A stretch of 12,226 nt of DNA. It comes from Bremia lactucae (lineage: Eukaryota > Oomycota > Peronosporomycetes > Peronosporales > Peronosporaceae). Where the stretch lies: assembly GCF_004359215.1 (NCBI RefSeq), contig NC_090615.1:4855266-4867491 (forward strand). Reading direction: 5' to 3'. The position numbers and the translations under genes were made by a program. The notes beneath the pieces are model-generated. The model worked only from the letters and a program-made list of their open reading frames with translations, was not told the DNA's origin and searched no databases. Shown piece after piece: positions 1 through 7,063 of the stretch. Position 1 is the stretch's first letter; every line of letters begins with the position of its first letter.

Positions 1-543
1 TCGACTTGTTCTTTCGGCAACGGCCATTGCCTGGTCACACAATACTTGGTGCCAGGTCGAGGTCGATTTTGTGCCCGATGCCCCTATCTTCTGGTAGGTG
101 GCTCGGCACTTCTTCTGGGAACACATCGCGATGTTTCCACAGAACCTCAAAGAACGGACTGTCTCTCAAGGCATCCCGCCTTGAGCAGCGAACTGTTTCT
201 TCATGTCCATTTCTAGGACGCTCTCGCCCATTGTGGACGACGAGGAACAGTCCACCAAGTTCTCTTCTGGAACTGGTGGGACTATTTCGTGGATATTTCC
301 TTCCTTTAATTCGGCAAGGAACAGATCTCACGACATCTCCGGGCGATTTACTATCTCCTCGGCAGATTTAAAGACTTGCCCTAGCACCTCAACTGGGGAT
401 GCCTCCGCAAATTCGTCTTCGACGGCCTTGAACACATCGTTCGAAGGCCCGTCCTCTTTATTAGAGACTGATCCAAAGGTCACTAGTTGAGACCTGCCTT
501 TGGTCGTCCTAATCTGTCGGGTACTCGTTCTTCGCGTCACCAC
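1..543 (-). pseudogene. pol: Gypsy pol: linker and N-terminal end of reverse transcriptase (copy A)
   Basis: Reading from 543 leftward, the minus strand gives a linker rich in Glu, Ser and Val (FKAVEDEFAEASPVEVLGQV), a stop after RPEMS at about 328, and then an open stretch that includes WKHRDVFPEEVPSHLPEDRG. The last block is the conserved lead-in to Gypsy RT (RDVFP..VP..LP..RG). It is followed by I.HKIDL, where the family usually has HEIDL. The strongly conserved catalytic RT motifs lie outside the window. At least one stop and frame changes interrupt the reading, so this is a relic. Copy B holds the equivalent block at about 4000-4027 (FRDVFTETVPCELPKDNG). Confidence 0.75.
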
Positions 544-922
544 GACCTTTGACTGGGAAGCGGGTGCCGTTGATCCTCGCTAGCACACCCCTTCCAACCG
601 CACCAGCCTCTAGGCACTGTGCCGGCTCATGCGACGCTTAATTTTCTGTCAGCTCGCAGTCTCCTGCCAGCGGCTGTCGGCTCTGTGCAGGACTATGGGA
701 CACATGACTACTTGTAATTGTCTTTTTCACTACCCCTGTCTCCACGAGCTGCGAAGGAATTGGTGACGTTTAATATCCCGACAACGGACCCTCAACTGTG
801 TTCGACACGACATCCGTTGCATACGCCTTACGCTGAAGCACATCCTTTTCGGTGTACTGCATAAAGTTCGCAACTGTGCGTGTACGCCAGTCTATCCATG
901 GTTGATGTTTTGCCAACCATGG
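544..922 (-). pseudogene. pol: Gypsy pol: end of aspartic protease and protease-RT linker (copy A)
   Basis: The minus strand opens at 922 with PWLAKHQPWIDWRTRTVAN. This is the typical C-terminal end of the Gypsy retropepsin, normally preceded by an LGM or LGL motif that is absent here. A linker follows with YTEKDVLQRKAYATDV and, after a frame with stops, SSHVSHSPAQSRQ and RGVLARINGTRFPVKG. The catalytic D-[ST]-G and the upstream half of the protease are missing because the copy B junction falls at 922-926. Stops at several points show loss of function. Copy B has the corresponding block LGLPWLRKYEPRISWQHR at about 4880-4940. Confidence 0.65.
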
Positions 923-925
923 CGG

Positions 926-1728
926 TCATACGAGCTCTTCATACCTAGCACTGCGAAGGCGGTAAACGTCACTCGTTGGAGCAGACGGTGCAAGCTCGCT
1001 AAATCGAACGATTGGAAAACCGTTCGAACAGTGCGTACTCAGTGTTGGAGTACGAATGGAATTATCACGCTCTTCGTGATGAGCTGTCGTCAGCTCATCG
1101 CAGTTTCGAGGATACTCGGAACCGGCATGAGAAACTCCAGATTTAACATGAGAACCTGGTTCGCGATCACAAGAATCTTTTAGGGATTCTTGAAAAGGGT
1201 GGTCCGATCCGTCCCCGGAAGAAATCGCGTTGTAATGGCACGAGCGGAGCCGACCAACGTAAAACGCAGAATGCGTTCGCATCCTACGTGGCAATCTATT
1301 ATGTATGTATTGCCTCTGCGATGCAGTAAATGGGATGGCCCAATGAACTTGGGTAGTTGTTTACTGCTACCCAGATTAGTGAATACACGCTTAGGTAAGT
1401 TTACCGTAGAGAGTAGTACAAGGTCATTAACTTTAAATGAAAGAACGTTTGCTCTTCCATGTTTGTCTGCGCTCCGTTTCTGACGGTCCTTTGCGTTAGC
1501 AATGGAATCCTGTTCGAAAATCAGATTACTGATTCTCGAGCCAGCAGTAATTCCTCTGCTGACTCATTTTTTTTCATTTCAGTGCGCTTTGTGCGCACTA
1601 CCATGAGATCTATCTCATCTTCGATGTCAATTGCTTCGACATCGACATCCTTTGCGTCTTGGTAATTCGACGCGTGATGAGCATGAGCCAGAATGGTTTT
1701 GCTCGTGCGAGTCCATCCCTTCTTAAAT
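926..1728 (-). pseudogene. pol: Gypsy integrase C-terminal domain and tail (copy B)
   Basis: In minus-strand order this holds a charged linker after the catalytic core (frames change around 1610-1730). Then come KDRQKRSADKHGRANVLSF and KVNDLVLLSTVNLPKRVF, and a block of the type GSSK-LPKFIGP that is typical of the integrase C-terminal SH3-like fold (LLPKFIGPF). After a frame change it reads PRRMRTHSAFYVGRLRS, which fits the family motif RRMRTHPTFYVGRL. An open 122-codon reading from 1294 to 926 continues as a Ser/Glu-rich tail ending ARYEELV and a stop. In this family a chromodomain normally follows, and here it is lost at the junction with copy A. The tail's plus strand carries the antisense coiled-coil-like reading 961-1326. 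Confidence 0.75.
961..1326 (+). other. Antisense coiled-coil-like reading opposite copy B integrase tail
   Basis: Frame 1 of the plus strand reads SLEQTVQAR, a stop, IERLENRSNSAYSVLEYEWN, ALRDELSSAHRSFEDTRNRH, EKLQI, a stop, HENLVRDHKNLLGILEKGGP and a basic IRPRKKSR tail, ending at 1324-1326. The Leu and charged spacing resembles a coiled coil. It lies exactly opposite the integrase tail and is in the same antisense codon phase as the plus-strand reading of copy C over its own integrase tail and chromodomain. It may be the C-terminal end of a similar antisense gene. It has two stops inside and its upstream part is lost at the 922-926 junction. Confidence 0.4.
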
Positions 1729-2310
1729 CTAGAAAATTTCTCTTATTCGGTGGGTATGCGTTGTAGACGAATGCACCGAATTGTTGATGGCGAATTTCAT
1801 AATCCGTGAAAACTCGCTCCAATTCGGATACGATTGGACGCAACCTCGAAGTGTCTCTCTGAGGACGCGATTTACGGAATCCGTCTGGCCATCTGTCTCT
1901 GGATGATCAGAAGTTGACATAGTCAGCCGTGTTCCGAGAGATCGGAACACGGATTGCCAAAACTTCACCGTAAACCGCGGATCTCTATCCGAGACCAGCT
2001 CACGCGGTATGCCATGGAGTTTGAATATTGTGTCGATAAAGACACGGGTACAGCCCGAAACCGTGATCGACTCTGGTAATGCAGCAAGATGTACCAGCTT
2101 GCTGAATCTGTCTATAAAAACAACGATTCCATTGTATTTGCGATTGTCTTCGGGAAATCCGAAGACGAAGTCCAAAGATACGGACTGTTAACATTCTGCT
2201 AGAAGTGGTAGAGGTTGGAGAGGTGCACGGGATGAAGGGCTAGGCTTCACTCGTTGACAAACCTCGCAAGCACGAATGTACTTGCGCATGAATTGATACT
2301 GGCGGGGCCA
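1729..2310 (-). pseudogene. pol: Gypsy integrase catalytic core (copy B), DDE altered to DDD
   Basis: The integrase zinc finger is completed at its start: the minus strand gives a YWPRQYQF-type stretch and CEVCQ (about 2254-2268). One stop follows near 2190. The catalytic core is then open from 2175 to 1729 (148 codons). The acidic residues are D2 (MDFVFGFPED), D63 (LVSDRDPRF) and the third position in TDGQTDSVN, where the usual catalytic Glu (TDGQTERVN) is Asp at 1879-1881. The Glu-to-Asp change would be expected to cripple strand transfer. The reading departs from the family text after THTHRIREIF at the left end, with a stop. Confidence 0.85.
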
Positions 2311-3111
2311 TTAAAATTCGTGACTTACTGTGAGGTAAGTCTTCTCACGTCCACGATGTCCACTTGTTGGAGCATCGTAACATTCATACATGATGCGCAA
2401 GCGCAAATAACTGTGAGTTGGGACGACGACACGTGGGGTGTCGCCGATAACGGCTGTGTAATACAATAAGCCGTTACGTGTTGTGTATCGATCGGATGAC
2501 GATCGATATAAAGCCGGTAGATCTTTAAAAGATTTATCGGATGGATTCATTAAATGATCCATCAGACAAAGAAGGTCCTTATCTTCTTTATAGGCTTTCT
2601 TTATTTCATCAACTAAGGTTGATGATGGAACACTCGTAGTGAGTGTTGCAACAGTAAGATCACTTTTACTGTTGGGGTGCACTGCTGACTCGAAATCGGG
2701 TCGGCGTGATAACGCATCAGCGACGACATTAAGTCGTCCTGGTTTATATTCGACGGAGAAGTTATACTCCGCGAAGAAGGATAGCCACCTCGCCATTCTT
2801 TGCGAGAGGTGTGGGCTATTGACGGCCGTGCGTAATGACGCATGGTCCGTATATACGATGAACGATCTATCTCCGAGGAGATAGACCCTAAATTTAGATA
2901 ATGCATATTTCATGGCAAAGAACTCCTTGTCATGCACTGGGTAATTGCGTTCAGCTGGTTGTAGCTGACGCGATTGGTAACTGACGACGCGCTCCGCGCC
3001 GTCTGTATCGTATTGCATTAACGCACAGCCGATTGCGAAATCGCTGGCGTCACAGACCACATGGAATGGTCTGTCTTGATCTGCAATCGCCAAGATGGGC
3101 GATTGCATCAA
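2311..3111 (-). pseudogene. pol: Gypsy RNase H and integrase zinc-binding domain (copy B), open 266-codon block
   Basis: This is the longest unbroken pol block in the window. RNase H, which degrades the RNA strand of the RNA/cDNA hybrid, has its acidic set visible: D21 in VVCDASDFAIG, E63 in DKEFFAMKYAL, D89 in VYTDHASL and D132 in VADALSRRPD. Residues 210-260 begin the integrase N-terminal HHCC zinc domain (YDAPTSGHRGREK). H252 is present, but the earlier His of the family motif (HDAP) reads Tyr. The CxxC half lies past the stop, at about 2254-2268. Upstream RT is in other frames, so this block cannot be made as part of an intact polyprotein. Confidence 0.88.
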
Positions 3112-3155
3112 GCTTTGCTTGATACCTTCAAAGGAACGCTGACAATCAGCGTTCC
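3082..3155. repeat. Two perfect 10-bp-arm hairpins in RT-RNase H coding sequence
   Basis: TGCAATCGCC (3082-3091) pairs with GGCGATTGCA (3098-3107) around six bases, and GGAACGCTGA (3133-3142) pairs with TCAGCGTTCC (3146-3155) around three bases. On the minus strand the first encodes the conserved QSPILAIAD, and the second lies where the family reads WNADCQRSF. The pairing is thus built from codon choice at conserved residues. Confidence 0.9.
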
Positions 3156-4127
3156 ATTGCCATTCTCGTCTTTTTTCAAGAGACGAGAGAGATGAACTGT
3201 CATCTCGTCATAATTGCGGAGTAATTGTGCAAGTACGCCGCTAAACCAAGGAGCTTTTTAAGTCTCTTGACATCAACTGAAACTGGCCAGTTGGTAATTG
3301 CCTTGATCTTTTCGGGATCCGGGCGCACGCCGTGTTCTTGACAATGCACCCAAGAATTGGTATTTCTTGCTTGCAGCGAATATACACTTCTTGAGATTTG
3401 CGTACAACTTATGCTTTCGCATAAGTGTAAGAACCTGACGAACGTGAGTTTAATGAACTTCCCACGTCCGTCTTTCTGCCCATAGCCCGGCTGTGGACGA
3501 ATGCATCGTCGATATAACTCGGTGCGATTTTTCGCACCGGTTTTAACAGATTCGCTACGCATCTGTTGAATGTTGCAGGGCGTTACTATGCCCCTGTGTC
3601 ATTACTAGCCATTCCCGGAGCATCCCACTGGGAGTGCTCACTACTGGGTACGGGATGTCCCGTCACGCATAAGGATCTAACAAAATCCAATCATCAAATC
3701 CATAGACGAAAAGATGGTACTCTATCGGCGATCGAGCCGGTATCTTTGCAGCATTCAGTTTATTGAATGCGTGCCCTATCCGCCACCCTCCTGTGGCCTT
3801 TCGCACACAGAAGGTCGGAGAGCTATGTGGGGAGGTTGACTCCCTCACATGGCCCGCTTTTACTCGATTAAGAAAGATTTTATCGATCGCAAGTACTTGT
3901 ACACGAGGCAGTGGCCACTGCTTCATGACACAGTACTTCGATCCCAGTTTGAGCTTGATCTCATGTCGAGTGCCGTTATCCTTAGGCAACTCGCATGGAA
4001 CTGTTTCAGTGAATACATCCCTGAATTCAATCAAATACTTATATAAAGAATTTGTTTTAAGTGACTCCCAAGATTGAGTAGTATATATCTCAATCCGAGT
4101 CTTCACATCGAGGACATTGTCGCCCAT
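3112..4127 (-). pseudogene. pol: Gypsy reverse transcriptase (copy B)
   Basis: From 4127 leftward the minus strand is open for 154 codons and holds EFRDVFTETVPCELPKDNG (residues 34-52), KQWPLPR, HVRESTSPHSSPTFCVRKA and TGGWRIGHAFNKLN, the fingers region of Gypsy RT. A short stretch after IPARSPI seems lost. The palm then continues in other frames: TIFSSMDLM with the first catalytic Asp, STPSGMLREWLVM, and APSYIDDAFVHSRAM with YIDD at 3505-3516. The connection region reads GVRPDPEKIKAITNWPVS and KKLLGLAAYLHNYS. All RT landmarks are present but spread over at least four frames with stops. Confidence 0.87.
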
Positions 4128-4405
4128 CGATTAGCTGCTGAGAACCCGTTTGTTCTCTGCAAAAATTACCGCAGACCGTATATCGGTTACGTATTCGTCC
4201 TCTATGACGAGTACGTAGATCTGCTTGATTCTATTACTATGCAGATCTATCAAGGACCGCTTGGGTTCTAGGGTTGGTAATTGAGTTATCTCCGAAATAA
4301 ACTTCGGAGGCGCATACAGATCAAGAGGCTAGGCGCCTACTCTTAATCCGTCATTAAACAAGACCTTCAATGTCTCGATTTCTTCCTAGGATTTTACACA
4401 GGCTG

Positions 4406-4425
4406 CCGAGGGATTAATCCCTCGG
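4406..4425. repeat. Perfect 20-bp palindrome
   Basis: CCGAGGGATTAATCCCTCGG reads the same on both strands with no loop. Six nt of spacing logic continue right after it: the next hairpin (10-bp arms ATGCTGAAGT/ACTTCAGCAT, loop CTAGTC) starts at 4427. It lies in the protease-RT linker of copy B. Confidence 0.95.
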
Positions 4426-5177
4426 GATGCTGAAGTCTAGTCACTTCAGCATTAACTATTTGAGGAGATTTCTCCTCAAGTACGTGGGGACTTATTCCCT
4501 CAACGTCTTCCGACTGTGATTGCGCTATTACAGTCGGGTCCTCTACGGTCGACTCTCTACTCTACCTAGGATCATCGTGTTGTCCTTTTTGGGCAACAGG
4601 TATCTTTCTTGAATGTCGCTCGCTAGGCGTACATTCATGTCTCAATCCACTCGACTTATTCGAGTGGTGGACCTTTGGCGCTGCCTGTGCATTGGCACAG
4701 CCGCCGGCAGCTGACTCCACAGGGTGATTAGTAATCACACTGTGATCTTGTGCAGTCGTACTAACGACCGTACCACAAGTGAGGCCATCTCACTCACTCG
4801 TAGTACATCCACACGCTTATGGACGCTCCAAGACGTTCATCAGATGGCCAACTGATGAACAAGTGGCAGGATCTTTACGGATCGATGCTGCCAGCTGATT
4901 CTTGGCTCATATTTTCTGAGCCAAGGTAAACCTAGGATGACATCAAATTTGTCATCCATCAGCGTAATGTAAATCTTTCAACGTGTAGTGAAATTTCACT
5001 ACGCGTTTCATTACCGTTATCGATGCGCCTGTCGCTAGACGCACCGTCATCCTCGTTGGAGGGATGTCGCGCTCAACATATTCAAGCCTAAGACCCTCTA
5101 GCGACGAATAAAGTTATTCGACGCCCCACAGTCCACTAGGGCTCTAAGTGACAAATCATTTGTCACTTTTAATTTCA

Positions 5178-5227
5178 AGGTGATGAAGGATACCTCATCA
5201 CCAGGTGATGAAGGATACCTCATCACC
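5178..5227. repeat. 25-bp tandem duplication of a hairpin unit
   Basis: The unit starting AGGTGATGAAGGATACC and ending TCATCACC occurs twice head to tail (5178-5202, 5203-5227), followed by AGGTG of a third start. Each unit is itself a hairpin (GGTGATGA/TCATCACC, loop of 8). The copies are identical, so the duplication is recent relative to the decay around it. Adding 25 bp shifts the pol frame just upstream of the protease. Confidence 0.95.
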
Positions 5228-5368
5228 AGGTGCAGAGGCACATAATGACTGTGTCTAGAGCAACTTTAGTCAAGAGATTTGCAAATTCTCTTGAGGTTGC
5301 TGGATCAGTAGGGCGTTGCGCCCCTACTGACCCCGACCGTTTTCTGGCGGTCCGCCTCGCTGTTGCGA

Positions 5369-6423
5369 TTAAGCAGCAACTTCGGACCCGCGACCGTTGC
5401 CCTTTTTGGCATTCGGTCCATAATTACGTTCAGTGCCTCTCGGTACTGGGTGTGGAGCACTACACTCATTAGCGTAGTATCTTAACTTTTGACACCTATT
5501 GTATTTCTGGAATCGCTTGATGTTCGAAAAGCTAGGTTTCTCGCTTTCGACATAAGAGAGGTCCATAGGTTCTGGACCTCCAAGCTCGTGTTGTCTTGGA
5601 GGACAATACGATGACGAACTAGCTTGTGCCCGTCTCAAGCTATATTCCTCCTGTTCTGCAACGGATTTTGCTTCTTCAAGCGTATCCAGTTCCAAGCGGA
5701 ACAGGTGAGTCTTTACGAGACCGTCCGTAAGACCTTGCATGAACACCGTAATCAACACGTTCATGAACTGGATTGTTCGTGATACAACTCACTAAGAGTT
5801 GGATTTGCTGGGCATAAGCGTGAACATCATGCTTGCCTTGCTTGAGCTTCAGAAGCTCTAATTGACCTCTGAACTCAGCCTTAGGCGGTTCAAACGTCTG
5901 TTTGAGCCGGGCTTCAAGAGCCTCTAGCGAACCAAAGACATATGGGTCGCGCAACTTAAGGCCTAGCGCCCAAGGTTTGGCACGACCTACCAAATTTGAC
6001 TGAGCAAATGCGACTTGCATTTGCTGGTCGACGTGTGACGATCCCTTATGGCATCGTCCAACTCGACAAACCATCTTAAGAGGGAGTCTTCTTCGACTCC
6101 CATATACTTAGAGATGTCAACCTTTAAGGTTTCAGGACGACGCGTGTGCGTCATCCCAGGTACTGCTGTAACCTCAACAGTTCTGCCTGTTGAGAGCCTT
6201 GCAAGGCTACCTTCTCCTTCGCCTCTTCAAGTTCATGTTAAATGAATATGGTGATGGCTGAATGGAGGGCATCTCTGTCCAAACCTAACAGCATGGCTAA
6301 GATGGCATCGTTCCCTTCGCTCGAACTCATTCTTTCGACCGCAATCCTTTCTATGTCACTTAGAAAGGAGTAGCTATCACGAGAAACGTGATGCGTATTT
6401 CTATCACCATCTAACATGTCCAT
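5369..6423 (-). pseudogene. gag: Gypsy gag (capsid and nucleocapsid), copy B
   Basis: Gag forms the particle that packages element RNA. The first open block (6423-6238) includes MSSSEGNDAILAMLLGLDRD, probably the true start region. A coiled-coil-like stretch (EAKEKVALQGSQQAELLRL) follows in another frame. The block 6074-5676 contains the capsid core (AFAQSNLVGRAKPWALGLKL, RLKQTFEPPKAEFRGQLELL). The last block (5764-5369) holds a Ser/Tyr-rich linker, PEPMDLSYVE, and a broken zinc knuckle: YNRCQKLRYYANEC has Tyr where the first Cys and the His of C-x2-C-x4-H-x4-C should be. Three frames and several stops make it a relic. Protease follows directly downstream. Confidence 0.85.
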
Positions 6424-6473
6424 GTTAGGTGACGGAACTGTGGTCCTTGGACGGACTTCAAAGTGCTACTAGG
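6424..6473 (-). other. Untranslated leader between 5' LTR and gag (copy B)
   Basis: About 50 bases separate the LTR end at 6474 from the first gag-frame sequence. A primer-binding site for a host tRNA is expected right inside the LTR. The minus strand here begins CCTAGTAGCACTTTG, with no obvious TGG start, so I cannot name the priming tRNA. The hairpin 6411-6418/6421-6428 (CTAACATG, loop TC) sits at the start of the gag reading. Confidence 0.45.
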
Positions 6474-6910
6474 TGTAACGGGGCACTACTGATTTGTACT
6501 GCTTTAGTACAAGTCCACTTCGCACTGCCTCAGTGCGAGTGGTGCCTCACGTCATTTCACGTACACTAGTACGCGCAGAGGAAGACTTTCTTAAAAAACA
6601 CTTGTTTTTAAGAGGGTTATTTGTGTATTTAGTATAATTAAGTTCTTCCGTTTATATCTTTTCAATACTAACTTAATTATAAACTAATACAAAAATATGT
6701 ACTAAAAGTCTTATCTGTCATTCTCTTTGCGCGCGTCCAGCGCTGACTGGACCGCGGAGAAAAGAGATATAATGGTCTATATCTATTAATGGATAAGTCT
6801 TTAGAATATTACCGTGTAAATTAATACTCTCCAAATATTATCTACCTTTTAATAATATATTAATTAACAACCTTTTTGTATTAATTTCATGTAAGATATA
6901 CCCCGTTACA
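6474..6910 (-). repeat. 5' LTR of copy B (437 bp)
   Basis: It begins TGTAACGGGG and ends CCCCGTTACA, a perfect 10-bp terminal inverted repeat with the TG...CA ends of LTRs. Gag starts about 50 bp inside on the minus strand, which fits a 5' LTR. The middle is very AT-rich. A perfect 12-bp inverted repeat (TATAATTAAGTT at 6633-6644, AACTTAATTATA at 6670-6681) surrounds a minus-strand GATATAAACGG, a possible TATA box. A second structure, GTCCAG/CTGGAC at 6735-6752, sits between TCTCTTT and AAAGAGA arms. Small hairpins TTGTACT/AGTACAA and CGCACTG/CAGTGCG lie near the left end. No second copy of this LTR lies in the window. Confidence 0.82.
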
Positions 6911-7063
6911 AGCAGCATGTGTAAACTGCAGTGAGATAAGCGACGTTAGAAATATGGAATAATATTCTTTGAAACAGCTCCTTGCCTATTTCTTAAGATT
7001 CATTTGGGGACACGCAGGAGGGCGATAGTGTAGGATTAATTTCTCAGTGTGATGCGGGGTTAA
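6911..7063. other. Spacer between copy B LTR and Copia remnant, no gene seen
   Basis: About 150 bp follow the LTR edge. I see no open reading of note, no terminal repeat and no RNA gene. Part of it (about 7021-7060, reading GLISQCDAGLSSK) could be the decayed integrase-RT linker of the Copia element, but that is too weak to call. Confidence 0.35.

Larger units (their letters stand above)
1..922 (-). mobile_element. Ty3/Gypsy retrotransposon copy A, truncated at both sides
   Basis: This is an internal piece of a Gypsy pol gene read on the minus strand. It begins at about 922 with the end of the aspartic protease domain (PWLAKHQPWIDWR) and runs through the long linker to the first residues of reverse transcriptase at the left edge. 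Its 5' LTR and gag are missing because copy B's sequence takes over at 922-926. The rest of RT, RNase H and integrase should lie to the left of the window. Several stops and frame changes show that it is dead. The family assignment rests on recognisable oomycete Gypsy linker and RT text. Confidence 0.8.
4290..5330. repeat. Dense cluster of short perfect inverted repeats
   Basis: Arms checked base by base: 4290-4296/4303-4309, 4406-4425, 4427-4436/4443-4452, 4460-4468/4471-4479, 4647-4654/4660-4667, 4724-4730/4732-4738, 4835-4843/4852-4860, 4901-4909/4917-4925, 4935-4942/4950-4957, 4985-5002, 5105-5111/5114-5120, 5146-5155/5159-5168, two copies inside 5178-5227, and near-perfect ones at 5271-5293 and 5307-5329. 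Arms are 7-10 bp and loops 0-9 nt. They lie back to back through the protease and linker part of copy B. Confidence 0.85.
4128..5366 (-). pseudogene. pol: Gypsy aspartic protease and long protease-RT linker (copy B)
   Basis: Minus-strand protease text begins with KLKVTNDLSLRALVDCGASN (DCG at 5125-5133) and includes MDDKFDVILGLPWLRKYEP and SWQHRSVK. Retropepsins use D-[ST]-G; this copy shows D-C-G in front of the usual A-S-N. The protease text is spread over three frames. A 25-bp tandem duplication at 5178-5227 shifts the frame just before the protease. After about 4880 a linker of some 250 codons runs to RT and can only be followed by jumping frames (for example EMASLVVRS). This stretch has the densest set of perfect hairpins in the window. 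Confidence 0.72.
923..6910 (-). mobile_element. Ty3/Gypsy retrotransposon copy B, 5' LTR to integrase C-terminus, 3' end missing
   Basis: On the minus strand this has the canonical Gypsy order: LTR (6474-6910), gag, protease, reverse transcriptase, RNase H, integrase. The RT-before-integrase order separates Ty3/Gypsy from Copia. It stops in the variable tail after the integrase C-terminal domain, at about 926, with no chromodomain, polypurine tract or 3' LTR. Copy A protease sequence follows directly. Coding parts keep family text but change frame many times. No target-site duplication can be tested because one end is lost. The element has an exceptional density of short inverted repeats, described separately. 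Confidence 0.88.

Noticed and set aside
2009..2884. Plus-strand ORFs over copy B integrase and RNase H (2009-2191, 2254-2469, 2639-2884)
   Set aside because: They lie opposite well-recognised pol domains, have no domain-like text of their own and are not in the shared antisense phase pattern with a continuing neighbour.
5178..5232. CRISPR-like repeat array
   Set aside because: Only two adjacent units with no spacers, in a eukaryotic retrotransposon.
6474..6910. A MITE or small DNA transposon with 10-bp terminal inverted repeats
   Set aside because: The ends TGTAACGGGG/CCCCGTTACA fit, but gag begins just inside on the minus strand, and the copy C LTR next to a polypurine tract shares TGTAACGGG. 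An LTR explains it better.
6911..7063. Host gene exon or RNA gene between elements
   Set aside because: No open reading, cloverleaf or conserved box could be seen in this short stretch.
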